Source: Roseovarius nitratireducens (lineage in GTDB: Bacteria; Pseudomonadota; Alphaproteobacteria; Rhodobacterales; Rhodobacteraceae). From it: a stretch of DNA of 64,000 nucleotides. Under the pieces are notes generated by a model that was given only the letters and a program-made list of their open reading frames with translations, did no database searches and was not told the DNA's origin. The stretch spans positions 124,001-188,000 of the forward strand of contig NZ_PDNI01000028.1 in assembly GCF_002925845.1 (NCBI RefSeq), written 5' to 3'. A program made the translations under genes and the position numbers. Below, one piece after another: positions 44,606-54,371 of the stretch. Position 1 is the first letter of the stretch; each line of letters opens with the position of its first letter.

Positions 44606-46128
44606 CCGAAACGCTCACTCCCGGGGCCACCACGTTGGCGCAACTGGAAATACTTTGGCGTGACGGGGATGCCGCGCGGCTAGACCCGGCGGCGCGCGAG
44701 GGGATCGGACGCGCGGCGGCGCTGGTCGAACGGGCGGCGCAGGGGGAGGCGGCGGTCTATGGCGTCAATACCGGCTTCGGCAAACTCGCCTCGGTCAAGA
44801 TCGCGCCCGGGGACACCACGCAGCTTCAGCGTAACCTGATCCTGTCGCATTGCTGCGGCGTTGGTGAGGCGCTGGATGCCCCGACCACGCGGCTGATGAT
44901 GGCGCTGAAGCTATTGTCATTGGGGCGTGGCGCGTCCGGTGTGCGGTGGGACATATGCGCGCTGATCGAGGGGATGCTGGCCGCCGGTGTCGTACCGGTT
45001 ATCCCGGCGCAAGGCTCGGTCGGCGCATCGGGCGATCTGGCCCCGCTCGCGCATATGGCGGCGGTCATGATCGGCGAAGGCGAGGCGGTATACGAGGGCG
45101 AGACGCTGCCGGGCGGCGTGGCGCTGTCGCGGGCGGGGCTCGCCCCCGTGGTGCTCGGCCCCAAGGAGGGGCTGGCGCTGATCAACGGCACGCAGTTTTC
45201 CACAGCCTGCGCGCTGGGCGGGCTGTTTGAGGCGATGACGCTCACGCGCGGGGCGGTGGTGACCTCGGCGCTCTCGACCGACGCGATCATGGGCTCGACC
45301 GCGCCGCTGCACCCGATGATCCACGATCTGCGCGGGCACCAAGGGCAGATCGACGTGGCCGCTGCGATGGCCACGCTGATGGAAGGCAGCGTCATTCGCG
45401 AGAGCCACCGCGAGGGTGACACCCGGGTGCAGGACCCCTATTGCATCCGCTGTCAGCCGCAGGTGACGGGTGCGGCGCTCGACCTCATGCGCTGGGCCGC
45501 GCGCACGCTGGAGGTGGAGGCCAACGCGGTGACGGATAATCCGCTGGTGCTGACCGATGACGGCGCGATCCTGTCGGGCGGGAATTTCCATGCTGAACCG
45601 GTGGGATTCGCCGCCGATACGATGGCGATGGCGATTTCCGAGGTGGGGGCCATCGCGCAGCGGCGCGTGGCGCTGATGGTCGATCCGACGTTGTCTTTCG
45701 ACCTGCCGCCGTTCCTCACGCCCGATCCGGGGCTGAATTCGGGCCTGATGATCGCCGAGGTGACGACCGCTGCGCTGATGAGCGAGAACAAGCACCTGGC
45801 GCATCCCTGCACCATCGACAGCACGCCCACATCCGCCAACCAAGAGGACCACGTGAGCATGGCCGCACATGCGGCCTACCGCCTGCGGCGGATGACGCGG
45901 AACCTGTCAGTGATCCTCGGTGTCGAGGCGATCTGTGCCGCCCAAGGCATCGAGGCGCGCGCGCCGTTGGTGACGTCAGAGCCGTTGCGGGATGCGGTGG
46001 CCTGCCTGCGCGAGCGGGTGCCGAGCCTTGGGGTGGATCGCTACATGGCCCCCGATCTGGAGTCCGCCGCCGCGCTGATGCGCGAGGGCGCGCTGGTGCG
46101 GGCCGCGGGGCTGGAGTTGGCGGTATGA
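44602..46128 (+). CDS. hutH: Histidine ammonia-lyase
   Basis: Removes ammonia from histidine to give urocanate, the first step. Start is GTG 44602, overlapping the hutI stop; 508 residues. The self-formed MIO cofactor triad A142-S143-G144 lies in [14 protein letters not shown], and the mobile-loop Tyr is in [10 protein letters not shown] (residues 51-60). [14 protein letters not shown] and NPLVLTDDG are also conserved. A longer upstream frame belongs to hutI in another phase. Confidence 0.96.
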   Translation: MTETLTPGATTLAQLEILWRDGDAARLDPAAREGIGRAAALVERAAQGEAAVYGVNTGFGKLASVKIAPGDTTQLQRNLILSHCCGVGEALDAPTTRLMMALKLLSLGRGASGVRWDICALIEGMLAAGVVPVIPAQGSVGASGDLAPLAHMAAVMIGEGEAVYEGETLPGGVALSRAGLAPVVLGPKEGLALINGTQFSTACALGGLFEAMTLTRGAVVTSALSTDAIMGSTAPLHPMIHDLRGHQGQIDVAAAMATLMEGSVIRESHREGDTRVQDPYCIRCQPQVTGAALDLMRWAARTLEVEANAVTDNPLVLTDDGAILSGGNFHAEPVGFAADTMAMAISEVGAIAQRRVALMVDPTLSFDLPPFLTPDPGLNSGLMIAEVTTAALMSENKHLAHPCTIDSTPTSANQEDHVSMAAHAAYRLRRMTRNLSVILGVEAICAAQGIEARAPLVTSEPLRDAVACLRERVPSLGVDRYMAPDLESAAALMREGALVRAAGLELAV

Positions 46129-46907
46129 TCGAGGTGGTGCGGGGCCATGGTTCGCTGGTGCTGGGCCTGCCACATACGGGGGTGTATGTGCCGCCGGAGA
46201 TAGAGGCGCGGCTGAACGAGACGGGCCGGGCGCTGGCCGATACCGATTGGCATATCGAGCGGCTTTACGATGGGCTGGTCGAGGGCGTGACGACGGTGCG
46301 CACGCGCGCGCATCGCTACGTGATCGACGTGAACCGCGCGCCCGACGGCGAGACCCTCTATCCCGGGCAGAACACAACGGGGCTGGTGCCGCTGACCGAT
46401 TTTGATGGCCTGCCGATCTGGCAGGATGGGGAAGAGCCGGACGCAGCGGAGGTGGAGGCGCGGCGAGCGGCGTATCACGCGCCCTACCACGCCGCGCTGG
46501 CGGCGGAATTGGAGCGCGTGCGTGCGCGGCACGGCTTTGCCATTCTTTACGATTGCCATTCCATACGCTCACGTATCCCATTCCTCTTCGACGGCACGCT
46601 GCCCGATCTGAATATCGGAACCAACGGTGGTACGACCTGCGCGCCGGGGATCGTGGAGGCGGTCGAGGCGGTCTGCCGCGCGGCGCACGGATATACGAGT
46701 GTCACCGATGGCCGCTTCAAGGGCGGCTGGACGACACGCCATTACGGACGCCCCGGCGAGGGGCTGCACGCCATCCAGATGGAACTGGCGCAGAGCACCT
46801 ACCTCGCCGCCGAGACGCCACCGTGGGCCTATGACGCGCGCCGCGCCGAACGCCTGCGCTCCACACTGCGCCCCATCTTTGATACCCTGTCGGACTGGAG
46901 ACCGTGA
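46125..46907 (+). CDS. hutG: N-formylglutamate deformylase
   Basis: Hydrolyses N-formyl-L-glutamate to glutamate and formate, the last step of the pathway with HutF. The 260-residue protein has [74 protein letters not shown] and GGWTTRHYG, all typical of HutG. It overlaps hutH by ATGA and touches hutU. A distant relative with a different N-terminus is encoded at 56551. Confidence 0.95.
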   Translation: MIEVVRGHGSLVLGLPHTGVYVPPEIEARLNETGRALADTDWHIERLYDGLVEGVTTVRTRAHRYVIDVNRAPDGETLYPGQNTTGLVPLTDFDGLPIWQDGEEPDAAEVEARRAAYHAPYHAALAAELERVRARHGFAILYDCHSIRSRIPFLFDGTLPDLNIGTNGGTTCAPGIVEAVEAVCRAAHGYTSVTDGRFKGGWTTRHYGRPGEGLHAIQMELAQSTYLAAETPPWAYDARRAERLRSTLRPIFDTLSDWRP

Positions 46908-48577
46908 TGACCGATCCCCGCAAGAACACCCGCGATGTCTATCCCCCCACCGGCCCAGAGCTGAACGCCAAGAGCTGGCTGACCGAGGCGCCGCTGCGGA
47001 TGCTGATGAACAACCTGCACCCCGACGTGGCCGAGAACCCGCACGAGCTGGTCGTCTATGGCGGCATCGGGCGCGCGGCGCGGACATGGGCGGATTTCGA
47101 TTGCATCGTCGAGAGCCTGAAGGACCTAGAGGCCGACGAGACGCTGGTGGTGCAGTCGGGCAAGCCGATTGCCATCGTCAAGACACACGCCGACGCCCCC
47201 CGGGTGCTGATCGCCAATTCCAACCTCGTGCCGCATTGGGCCACCTGGGACCATTTCAGCGAATTGGACCGCAAGGGGCTGATGATGTACGGGCAGATGA
47301 CCGCCGGGTCGTGGATCTATATCGGGTCTCAGGGCATCGTGCAGGGCACCTACGAGACCTTTGCCGAGGCGGGGCGGCAGCATTACGGCGGTGATCTGAC
47401 GGGCAAGTGGATCCTGACCGGGGGCCTTGGCGGCATGGGCGGCGCGCAGCCGCTGGCCGCCGTAATGGCCGGCGCCTGCTGTCTGGCGGTGGAGTGCAAC
47501 CCCGACAGCATAGATTTCCGCCTGCGTACGCGATACGTGGACGAGCGGACCGATAGTCTCGACGAGGCGCTCGCCATGATCGAGCGTTGGACCAAGGCGG
47601 GCGAGGCGAAATCCGTGGGCCTTCTCGGCAACGCCGCCGATGTCTTCCCCGAGATTTACCGGCGCGGCATCCGGCCCGATATCGTCACGGACCAGACGAG
47701 CGCGCATGATCCGGTCAACGGCTACCTGCCGCAGGGCTGGAGCATGGCGGAGTGGCGCGAGAAGCGCGAGAGCGACCCGAAGGCGGTGGAGCGCGCGGCG
47801 CGGGCAAGCATGAAGACCCATGTCGCCGCGATGGTGGATTTCTGGAACGCAGGCGTGCCGACCCTCGATTACGGCAACAATATCAGGCAGGTGGCGCTGG
47901 ATGAGGGGTTGGAGAATGCCTTTGCTTTTCCCGGCTTCGTGCCCGCCTATATCCGGCCGCTGTTCTGCCGGGGCATCGGCCCGTTTCGGTGGTGTGCGCT
48001 GTCGGGCGACCCGGAGGATATCTACCGCACCGACGCCAAGATGAAGGAACTGTTCCCCGAGAATACCAAGCTGCACAATTGGCTCGACATGGCGCGCGAG
48101 CGGATCGCCTTTCAGGGCTTGCCTGCGCGGATCTGCTGGATCGGGCTGGGCGACCGGCACCGCGCGGGGCTGGCGTTCAACGAGATGGTGGCGAGTGGCG
48201 AGTTGAGCGCGCCGGTGGTGATCGGGCGCGACCATCTCGATTCCGGTTCGGTCGCCTCGCCCAACCGCGAGACGGAGGCGATGAAGGATGGCTCGGATGC
48301 CGTGTCCGACTGGCCGCTGCTCAACGCGCTGGTGAACACCGCCTCGGGCGCGACCTGGGTGAGCCTGCATCACGGCGGCGGCGTGGGCATGGGATTTTCG
48401 CAGCACGCGGGCATGGTGGTGGTGGCCGATGGCACGCCAGAGGCGGCGAAACGGCTGGAACGGGTGTTGTGGAACGACCCGGCGAGCGGGGTCTGGCGAC
48501 ACGCGGATGCGGGCTACGAGGACGCGCTCGCCTGTGCCAGAGAACACGGGCTGCGCCTGCCGCGCATCCTCGGGTGA
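46907..48577 (+). CDS. hutU: Urocanate hydratase
   Basis: Converts urocanate to imidazolone propionate with a tightly bound NAD+. The protein has 556 residues, full length. [55 protein letters not shown] (NAD-binding Rossmann start) and [14 protein letters not shown] are hallmark blocks, and the catalytic-region Cys is in [13 protein letters not shown] 46907 overlaps the hutG stop by one base; a GTG at 46904 is an alternative start. It ends the operon, just before a Pho box. Confidence 0.96.
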   Translation: MTDPRKNTRDVYPPTGPELNAKSWLTEAPLRMLMNNLHPDVAENPHELVVYGGIGRAARTWADFDCIVESLKDLEADETLVVQSGKPIAIVKTHADAPRVLIANSNLVPHWATWDHFSELDRKGLMMYGQMTAGSWIYIGSQGIVQGTYETFAEAGRQHYGGDLTGKWILTGGLGGMGGAQPLAAVMAGACCLAVECNPDSIDFRLRTRYVDERTDSLDEALAMIERWTKAGEAKSVGLLGNAADVFPEIYRRGIRPDIVTDQTSAHDPVNGYLPQGWSMAEWREKRESDPKAVERAARASMKTHVAAMVDFWNAGVPTLDYGNNIRQVALDEGLENAFAFPGFVPAYIRPLFCRGIGPFRWCALSGDPEDIYRTDAKMKELFPENTKLHNWLDMARERIAFQGLPARICWIGLGDRHRAGLAFNEMVASGELSAPVVIGRDHLDSGSVASPNRETEAMKDGSDAVSDWPLLNALVNTASGATWVSLHHGGGVGMGFSQHAGMVVVADGTPEAAKRLERVLWNDPASGVWRHADAGYEDALACAREHGLRLPRILG

Positions 48578-48580
48578 GGT

Positions 48581-48598
48581 CTGTCATAAATCTGTCAC
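48581..48598 (+). promoter_or_regulatory. Pho box (PhoB site) upstream of the Na/Pi cotransporter
   Basis: CTGTCATAAATCTGTCAC consists of two CTGTCA(T/C) direct repeats with the 4-base AT spacer, matching the PhoB consensus closely. A possible -10 (TACATT, 48607-48612) follows. The box begins three bases after the hutU stop codon and lies about 105 bases before the transporter start. Confidence 0.85.
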
Positions 48599-48703
48599 AT
48601 CGTCGTTACATTACCCTGACGCGCGTGCTATGCCGATTGCATCCGGCGGCGGTAGGGAGCAGGTTATTCCTCCGCGCAAATCAACGCGATATGGAAGGTC
48701 GGT

Positions 48704-50365
48704 TTGGATAGCCCCAGTCTCACCGTGTTTTTTCTACAGATTGCAGGGGCCGCAGCGCTGCTGATCTGGTCGGTGCGTCTGGTGCGCACCGGGGTCGAGC
48801 GCGCCTTCGCGGCGCGGTTGCGCCTGTGGCTGCGCCGGTCGGGGCAGAGCCGCCTGCTCGCAGCAATTACGGGAGGCGGCTGCGCGATGGCGCTGCAAAG
48901 CTCGACCGCCGTTGCCATACTCGTGGCCAATTTCGTCGCGGCGGGGGCCGTGCCGGCGGCGGCGGGGCTGGCGATGGTGCTCGGTGCCGATCTTGGCTCG
49001 GCGCTGGTGGCCAAGCTGCTGATGGTACGGCTGTCCTGGCTGATTTCGGTGCTGTTGCTCGTGGGCGTTGTGCTGTTCCTGCGTGGGCGACAGAGGCGCG
49101 TGCGCCAGACCGGGCGCATCCTGATCGGGCTAGGGCTGATTTTCGTGTCCCTGGACATGCTGCGCATGGCGACCTCGCCGCTTCTCGACAGCGCGGCGGC
49201 GGGCGCGGCGATGCAGTATCTGGCGCGCGACACGCTCTCCGCCTTCGTGATCGGTGCGCTGTTCGCATGGCTGGTACATTCCTCGGTCGCTGCGGTGCTG
49301 CTCTTCGTGACGCTGGTGGCACAGGGATTGATGCCGCTCGCGGCGGCGATCGCGCTGATCCTCGGCGCGAACATGGGCGGCGCGGCGATCGCGGTGGTGC
49401 TGACACTGGCCGCACAGCCCGAGGCGCGCCGTGTCGTCATGGCCAATCTCGTGCTGCGGGGCGGGGCGGCCGGCCTCGTGCTGGCCGTACTCACCGCGCT
49501 ACAGCCACCGCTCGACTGGCTGGGCGCGTCGCCGGTCACGCAGGCGATCAACCTGCACATCGCGTTCAATCTCGGGCTTCTCCTGTTCTGCCTGCCACTG
49601 GTGACGCTGGCCGACCGTCTGGCCCGGCACCTCGTCAACGCCCCGGGCGCGCCATCGGGGCTGGTGCACATGACCGCGCTAGACCCCGCCGCGCTCGACA
49701 CACCCGACCGCGCCCTCTCGTGTGCCATGCGCGAGGTGATCCGCATCGGCGAAACCGTCGAGACGATGCTGCGCCCGGTGCCAAAGCTGTTCGAGCATTG
49801 GGACGAGGCCGGGGCACAGGCGGTGACCGACAGCGCCGAGAGCGTGCGCAAGCGCCACCTCGAGACCAAGCTCTACCTCGCGCAGCTCAACCGCGCGGGC
49901 CTCGATGCCGAGCGTAGCCAGCGCGCGATGGACCTGTCAGGGATCGCCGCGCATTTCGAAGCCGCGAGCGACACGATCGCGACCTCCATGCTGGGGCTGG
50001 CGCAGCGGCTTCACCGCGAAGGTGTGCATTTCTCGCGCCCCGGCTGGGAGGAAATCTGCGACTTCCACGACCGCGTTCTGGCCAACGCGCAGCAGGCGCT
50101 GGCGCTGATGATGTCGCAGCATCCCGACGACGCACGCGATCTCGTAGCTGAAAAGGACACGATCCGCGATATCGAGGCACGTCTGCAGCGCGCCCATCTT
50201 GGGCGGCTTCGCGAGGGGCTGACCGAAAGCATCGAGACCAGCAACATCCACCAGGAGACGTTGCGCTCGCTCAAGCAGGTCAACACCGCCTTTACCATGG
50301 TGGCCTACCCGATCCTGACCGAGACAGGCGATCTGCTGTCGAGCCGCATGTCCAACCGCGCCTGA
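48704..50365 (+). CDS. Na/Pi cotransporter family protein with PhoU-like C-terminus
   Basis: Sodium-coupled phosphate transporter of the NptA/YjbB type, 553 residues. The two inverted Na/Pi repeats carry QSSTA (residues 65-69) and a second HSSVA motif. After residue 330 comes a soluble helical PhoU-like domain (DRALSCAMREVIRIGETVETMLRPV...). Start is TTG 48704 after GGAAGG; an ATG at 48691 is in another frame and reads only a few codons. The Pho box upstream indicates induction by phosphate starvation. Transport direction cannot be told from sequence, as some members export phosphate. Confidence 0.87.
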   Translation: MDSPSLTVFFLQIAGAAALLIWSVRLVRTGVERAFAARLRLWLRRSGQSRLLAAITGGGCAMALQSSTAVAILVANFVAAGAVPAAAGLAMVLGADLGSALVAKLLMVRLSWLISVLLLVGVVLFLRGRQRRVRQTGRILIGLGLIFVSLDMLRMATSPLLDSAAAGAAMQYLARDTLSAFVIGALFAWLVHSSVAAVLLFVTLVAQGLMPLAAAIALILGANMGGAAIAVVLTLAAQPEARRVVMANLVLRGGAAGLVLAVLTALQPPLDWLGASPVTQAINLHIAFNLGLLLFCLPLVTLADRLARHLVNAPGAPSGLVHMTALDPAALDTPDRALSCAMREVIRIGETVETMLRPVPKLFEHWDEAGAQAVTDSAESVRKRHLETKLYLAQLNRAGLDAERSQRAMDLSGIAAHFEAASDTIATSMLGLAQRLHREGVHFSRPGWEEICDFHDRVLANAQQALALMMSQHPDDARDLVAEKDTIRDIEARLQRAHLGRLREGLTESIETSNIHQETLRSLKQVNTAFTMVAYPILTETGDLLSSRMSNRA

Positions 50366-50397
50366 GCGCGCCTGCGGCTGGCGCGCGAAGCCCGAGG

Positions 50398-52419
50398 TCA
50401 GGCGCTGTTGCGCATGAGCCGTGCGCGCCGGTTGGCGTAGCGTTGCTGGTTGGGGGCGATTTCGGCAGCGCGGTCGAGGGCGGCGATCGCTGCCGCCTCG
50501 TCGCCATCCGCGCGGCACAGATCGGCGAGGCGGGCGTGCAGTTCGGCGGTGCTGTCATCCATCTCCGCCGCGCGCTCCATCGCCGCGCGCGCCGCCGCCG
50601 CATCGCCCGCCGCGCGATGTATCTGCCCCGTCAGGTAGTGCCAGAAGGCATGATCCGGCGCCATGGCGCGGCACGCCTCGATTTCCTTGAGCGCGCCGGC
50701 GTGATCGCCCCCGAGCGACAGGATTTCCGCCTGCCGCTTGGCAATGAGGGGTGCGTCGGGGTTGGCTGCGCGGGCCTCGGAGTTGCGCGCCAACGCCGCC
50801 TCTATCCGGCCCATCCGCGCGTCGAGAAGCGCGCAGAAACTGTCGGGTAGCGTGCCGGGGACGTCTGCGCGATGCTCGGCGATTGCTCGCTGAAGACGCG
50901 TCATCGCGTGGTGATCCTCGAGTAGACGGCGCGCTTTTCCGTCCATAGCGAACCAAGGCCACTCAAGTACGAGAGTCGAGAAATCCATTGCTCGCCTATG
51001 CAGCAGCTTGTTTTGTTGCAACAGCATATTTCCAGGTTGATACCAAGGGACGCGCAGTAGGGACAATGTGTCCGAATCGAATGGCAGCACCGCACCCGGG
51101 CGGAGGCGCCTACGTCTAATCATGAACGTGCCTACAACGAGAACATCAGGCAGAAGTGGCTTCTGCCAGAAGGCGCGCAAGAAGGAGCGCCGCGCTAGCT
51201 TGCGCCGCCCGAGTGCCCCCAGCACATGGGCACGGATTGCCAGTCCGGAGATAGCGTTTTCTTTCCATTGTTTCTTATCAGTTATCGCGCGATTAATGTG
51301 CGACAACGCACTTTCCCATTTGTAAAGATAGATGCTGTTAATACCAAGCAGAAGCGGCAGGAAGGCATTGTCGGCACCTGCCTCAAGGATCTGCTCACCC
51401 AACTCATCTACGGTACTCTCAAGACCAAGTTCTTGCAGCCGACGGGCTAGTTTAACATAGACATGCGCGGCCTCGCTCGGGGTGATGAATTCCGACACGC
51501 CGCGACCGAACCGCTCCAGCAGGCGCTCGTAGGCGGCCTCGCGCTCGGGCACGCTCATGACCTCATGAAAGCACTTGCGCTCCTGCCCGCTCAGGCGTGC
51601 GGCGGCGCGGCTGAAGGCGCTGATCGGCGGCGCCACGATCTCGCTGGCGCGGGACATGGCGTAAAGCTCGAGGAAATCGCGCTGCACCGGCTTGCAGTCG
51701 GAGAGGTCCACCAGATCATCGATCCGCGCCACCTGTGCGTGCGCGGCGGTGAAGCGGGCGATGCTCTCGGGCTGATCGGAAAAGACCAGCGCGCCGGCAT
51801 CGGCGTTCTTTTCGAGGTAGGCCGAGTAAAGCTCGTCCGGCTCGATCTTGGCGGGCCATTCCTTGTGCTTCCACGGCTCTTCGTTGAGGATGTCGCCGCG
51901 GCGGATGTGATAGGCGATGGTGCGACCGCCCTGCGCGGCCATCGCCGCCTCGATCGCTGCCATGTGGCGCGCGACCACCGGGTTGAACCCGATCCGGGCG
52001 ATGAAGCCGCGGAACCGCCCGCGCAGATCGCCGCCATCTTCCCACGGAAATTCCACGATCTCGAAACCCTCGTCGAGCAGCACATGCCCCCCGCCCGCGA
52101 GATGCGCCGCAAGCCGGTCGGGCGTGCGGTCCTTCAGAAAGGTTCGGAGCGGTTCGGTCTGCGCATCCAGCGCCTCGAAATCGGCGTTGTCGATGAAATG
52201 CCGCTTGATGAAGTCCGGGGCAAAGAGATCGGCGGGCGTGTCGAGCTTGGGCGCCATTGCCCCGCGCGGGAACCAGTTGATGCGGAAATCGGTGCCGTAA
52301 TCCTCGGCCAGACGAATGCTGTTGAGCATCATCAGCAGCCGCGCGCCAAGCTGATCCTTGCGCAAACCGATGAACAGGCCGCGGCCCGGATCGGCAGCAT
52401 TGTCGGGAGCATTCGACAT
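50398..52419 (-). CDS. Fucosyltransferase-like protein with TPR C-terminus
   Basis: The 673-residue protein has an N-terminal domain resembling alpha-1,6-fucosyltransferases: GLRKDQLGARLLMMLNSIRLA and H171-I-R173-R174-G-D176, the GDP-sugar-binding HxRRxD signature, followed by ALVFSDQPE. The C-terminal 130 residues are three to four tetratricopeptide repeats (ARAANPDAPLIAKRQAEILSLGGDH...). The middle, about residues 320-455, is encoded by markedly AT-rich DNA (42% and 45% G+C in two consecutive 60-base lines) and has many Lys, Asn and Ile residues unlike the flanks. Probable role in a surface glycan. It converges on the Na/Pi gene. Confidence 0.72.
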   Translation of the reverse strand: MSNAPDNAADPGRGLFIGLRKDQLGARLLMMLNSIRLAEDYGTDFRINWFPRGAMAPKLDTPADLFAPDFIKRHFIDNADFEALDAQTEPLRTFLKDRTPDRLAAHLAGGGHVLLDEGFEIVEFPWEDGGDLRGRFRGFIARIGFNPVVARHMAAIEAAMAAQGGRTIAYHIRRGDILNEEPWKHKEWPAKIEPDELYSAYLEKNADAGALVFSDQPESIARFTAAHAQVARIDDLVDLSDCKPVQRDFLELYAMSRASEIVAPPISAFSRAAARLSGQERKCFHEVMSVPEREAAYERLLERFGRGVSEFITPSEAAHVYVKLARRLQELGLESTVDELGEQILEAGADNAFLPLLLGINSIYLYKWESALSHINRAITDKKQWKENAISGLAIRAHVLGALGRRKLARRSFLRAFWQKPLLPDVLVVGTFMIRRRRLRPGAVLPFDSDTLSLLRVPWYQPGNMLLQQNKLLHRRAMDFSTLVLEWPWFAMDGKARRLLEDHHAMTRLQRAIAEHRADVPGTLPDSFCALLDARMGRIEAALARNSEARAANPDAPLIAKRQAEILSLGGDHAGALKEIEACRAMAPDHAFWHYLTGQIHRAAGDAAAARAAMERAAEMDDSTAELHARLADLCRADGDEAAAIAALDRAAEIAPNQQRYANRRARLMRNSA

Positions 52420-52517
52420 AAAACAACCTTTTCCCGTTGTGGAAAACTCTATACACTCAAGGGAAACAGTCGCAAGCGCTCCCGCTGCCGGGCAGTGGCG
52501 AAGGAGTAGGTCGGTTC

Positions 52518-54371
52518 ATGCCAGCAGCAGGGTCCAGGCTAGTGCTGAGCACCTCTCTGGTGCGCCCCACCTCCGCCTTCCTGGAATGGCTGGCCTGGCA
52601 CCGAATGCTGGGGGCAAGCATCGTCAACGTGCTGATCGACCGCAGGCAGGCCACCGCACACCCCCTTTTGAATGCGCTGGAGACGGCGGGGCTGGTGCGG
52701 ATCGTGCCGGTGGGCGTCGATCCCGACATGAAGGAAGAGCCGCACAATTCCGCCCTGCGGGCAGGCGGCATCGAAGGTGCGGAGAGTGGTGGCTATGGCC
52801 TCTTTCTCGGACCGGACGAGTATTTCCGCATCCACAGTACGGCACAGACCATCCCCTCGCTGATGCACGGGGCCGGGGGGGCGGACGTGCTGTCGGTGCC
52901 GGTCTGCGAGGCGGGGACCGGGGGGCACGAGCATCACGCGCCGGGCGCGGTGCTGCACTTGGCGCGCCCGGTGGCCGCGCCGGGACCGGGCGCGCCGTTG
53001 CGCAGCGTGGTGCGGCTGGGCCTCTTTTCGGCACGCACCCCCGAGGTGCCGGTGGGGCCGGTCACGGGTGGCGGGCCGATCAAATGGGTAGACGGCGACG
53101 GCAAGCCCCTGCCCGAGCCCCATAGCCGCGTGGCCTGGGCACGGTCCGGGCATGGCGGCGCGATGGCGCGCGCATCGGTCCTGCGCATCGCGGCACCCAC
53201 CACGGAAGCGCTGCTGCTGCGCGCGCAGCACCTGCCGCCCAAGCAACAGCCCGGCCCCGAGGCAATGCTTGCCCGCCTCGCCGATCTGGCGGCGATCGAC
53301 GGGCCGCCGCACGCGATCGGGCCACGCGCCGCGGCGCTGGAGGCGCAGATCGCCGAAGTGATGGCGCTGCCCGGGGTGGCAGACGCGCAAGCCGCGCTCG
53401 AGGCCGAGGAGCGCGAGACGCTGGCGAAGATTCTTCCCGCGGCGGCCCCGCCCCCCGCCGCAGAGCGCCACGTCCCCGAGACAGAGAGCGCGGGCGAGGC
53501 GCAGGATGCCGCTTCCCCCGAACCCGCGCTGCCCGAGTGGTTCGCCGAGATCCATACCGGCGGCGACCGACAGGGCTTTTACACCCGGCTCGAACATCAC
53601 GCGGTCATGTGCATCCGCCGCGATCCCGCGCGGCTTGTCGTGACCTTCGACAACCTCTCCAATGTCAACGACCTCTCGCCCGGGCGCGAGCCCTGGGCCT
53701 ATCGCTTCGTGCGAGAAAACGGCTGCTCGCACCTGTCGATCATGGCGCGGCGCAAGGACTGGTACCGCTGCCCGCAACTCATCGCGTATCTCGAAAAGCT
53801 CAGCGATGACGGGCTGTTCGCGGAGTTCGACAAGGTCTGGCTCACCGGCACCTCAATGGGCGGTTTCGCGGCGCTGGCCTTCTCGTCGCTCGCACCCGGC
53901 GCCACGGTCATCAGCTTCAACCCGCAGACCACGCTCGATGAAGCGCTCGTGCCGTGGGAAGAGCGGTTCGGCATGGGGCGCGCGCGCGACTGGTCCCTGC
54001 CGCATTCCGATGCCGCCTTCGAGATCGACGAGGCGGAACGCGTCTTCGTGCTCTACGATCCGTTCTTCCCCCCCGACCGCCGCCACGTCGAGCGGCTGGA
54101 GGGTGACAACGTCACCCCGCTCAAGACATGGTGTTCGGGGCATTTTTCGCCGGTGTTCCTGCGCCGGGCCAACCTATTGAAGCCGGTCATGCAGCACGCG
54201 CTCGACGGGACGCTGACGCCCTCGGTGTTCTATACGCTCTACCGCGAGCGCCGCCTCCTGCCGTGGTATCGCAAGGCCTTGCAGACCAACCTTCAGGAGC
54301 GCGGGCACGATCGGCTCGCGCGCATCGTCAGTCCTGCTTTCCGCAAGATCAAGCGCGAGGCCGCCGAATGA
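52518..54371 (+). CDS. GT2-like N-terminus fused to an alpha/beta hydrolase domain
   Basis: Large two-part protein of 617 residues from ATG 52518. The N-terminal 130 residues (LVLSTSLVRPTSAFLEWLAWHRMLGASIVNVLIDRRQ... LFLGPDEYFRI) resemble the nucleotide-sugar half of GT2 enzymes of the neighbouring type, but the DXD is degenerate (GPDEY). An Ala/Pro/Glu-rich linker lies around residues 290-345. The C-terminal 270 residues look like an alpha/beta hydrolase with nucleophile elbow G-T-S446-M-G-G and possible acid/His in VLYDPFFPP and CSGHFS. It overlaps the next glycosyltransferase by ATGA. Function unknown; acyl transfer or removal on a glycan is a guess. Confidence 0.65.
   Translation: MPAAGSRLVLSTSLVRPTSAFLEWLAWHRMLGASIVNVLIDRRQATAHPLLNALETAGLVRIVPVGVDPDMKEEPHNSALRAGGIEGAESGGYGLFLGPDEYFRIHSTAQTIPSLMHGAGGADVLSVPVCEAGTGGHEHHAPGAVLHLARPVAAPGPGAPLRSVVRLGLFSARTPEVPVGPVTGGGPIKWVDGDGKPLPEPHSRVAWARSGHGGAMARASVLRIAAPTTEALLLRAQHLPPKQQPGPEAMLARLADLAAIDGPPHAIGPRAAALEAQIAEVMALPGVADAQAALEAEERETLAKILPAAAPPPAAERHVPETESAGEAQDAASPEPALPEWFAEIHTGGDRQGFYTRLEHHAVMCIRRDPARLVVTFDNLSNVNDLSPGREPWAYRFVRENGCSHLSIMARRKDWYRCPQLIAYLEKLSDDGLFAEFDKVWLTGTSMGGFAALAFSSLAPGATVISFNPQTTLDEALVPWEERFGMGRARDWSLPHSDAAFEIDEAERVFVLYDPFFPPDRRHVERLEGDNVTPLKTWCSGHFSPVFLRRANLLKPVMQHALDGTLTPSVFYTLYRERRLLPWYRKALQTNLQERGHDRLARIVSPAFRKIKREAAE

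Noticed and set aside
50366-50397. Terminator between the Na/Pi gene and the fucosyltransferase-like gene
   Set aside because: The 32-base gap is GC-rich with only short imperfect complementarity and no U-run.
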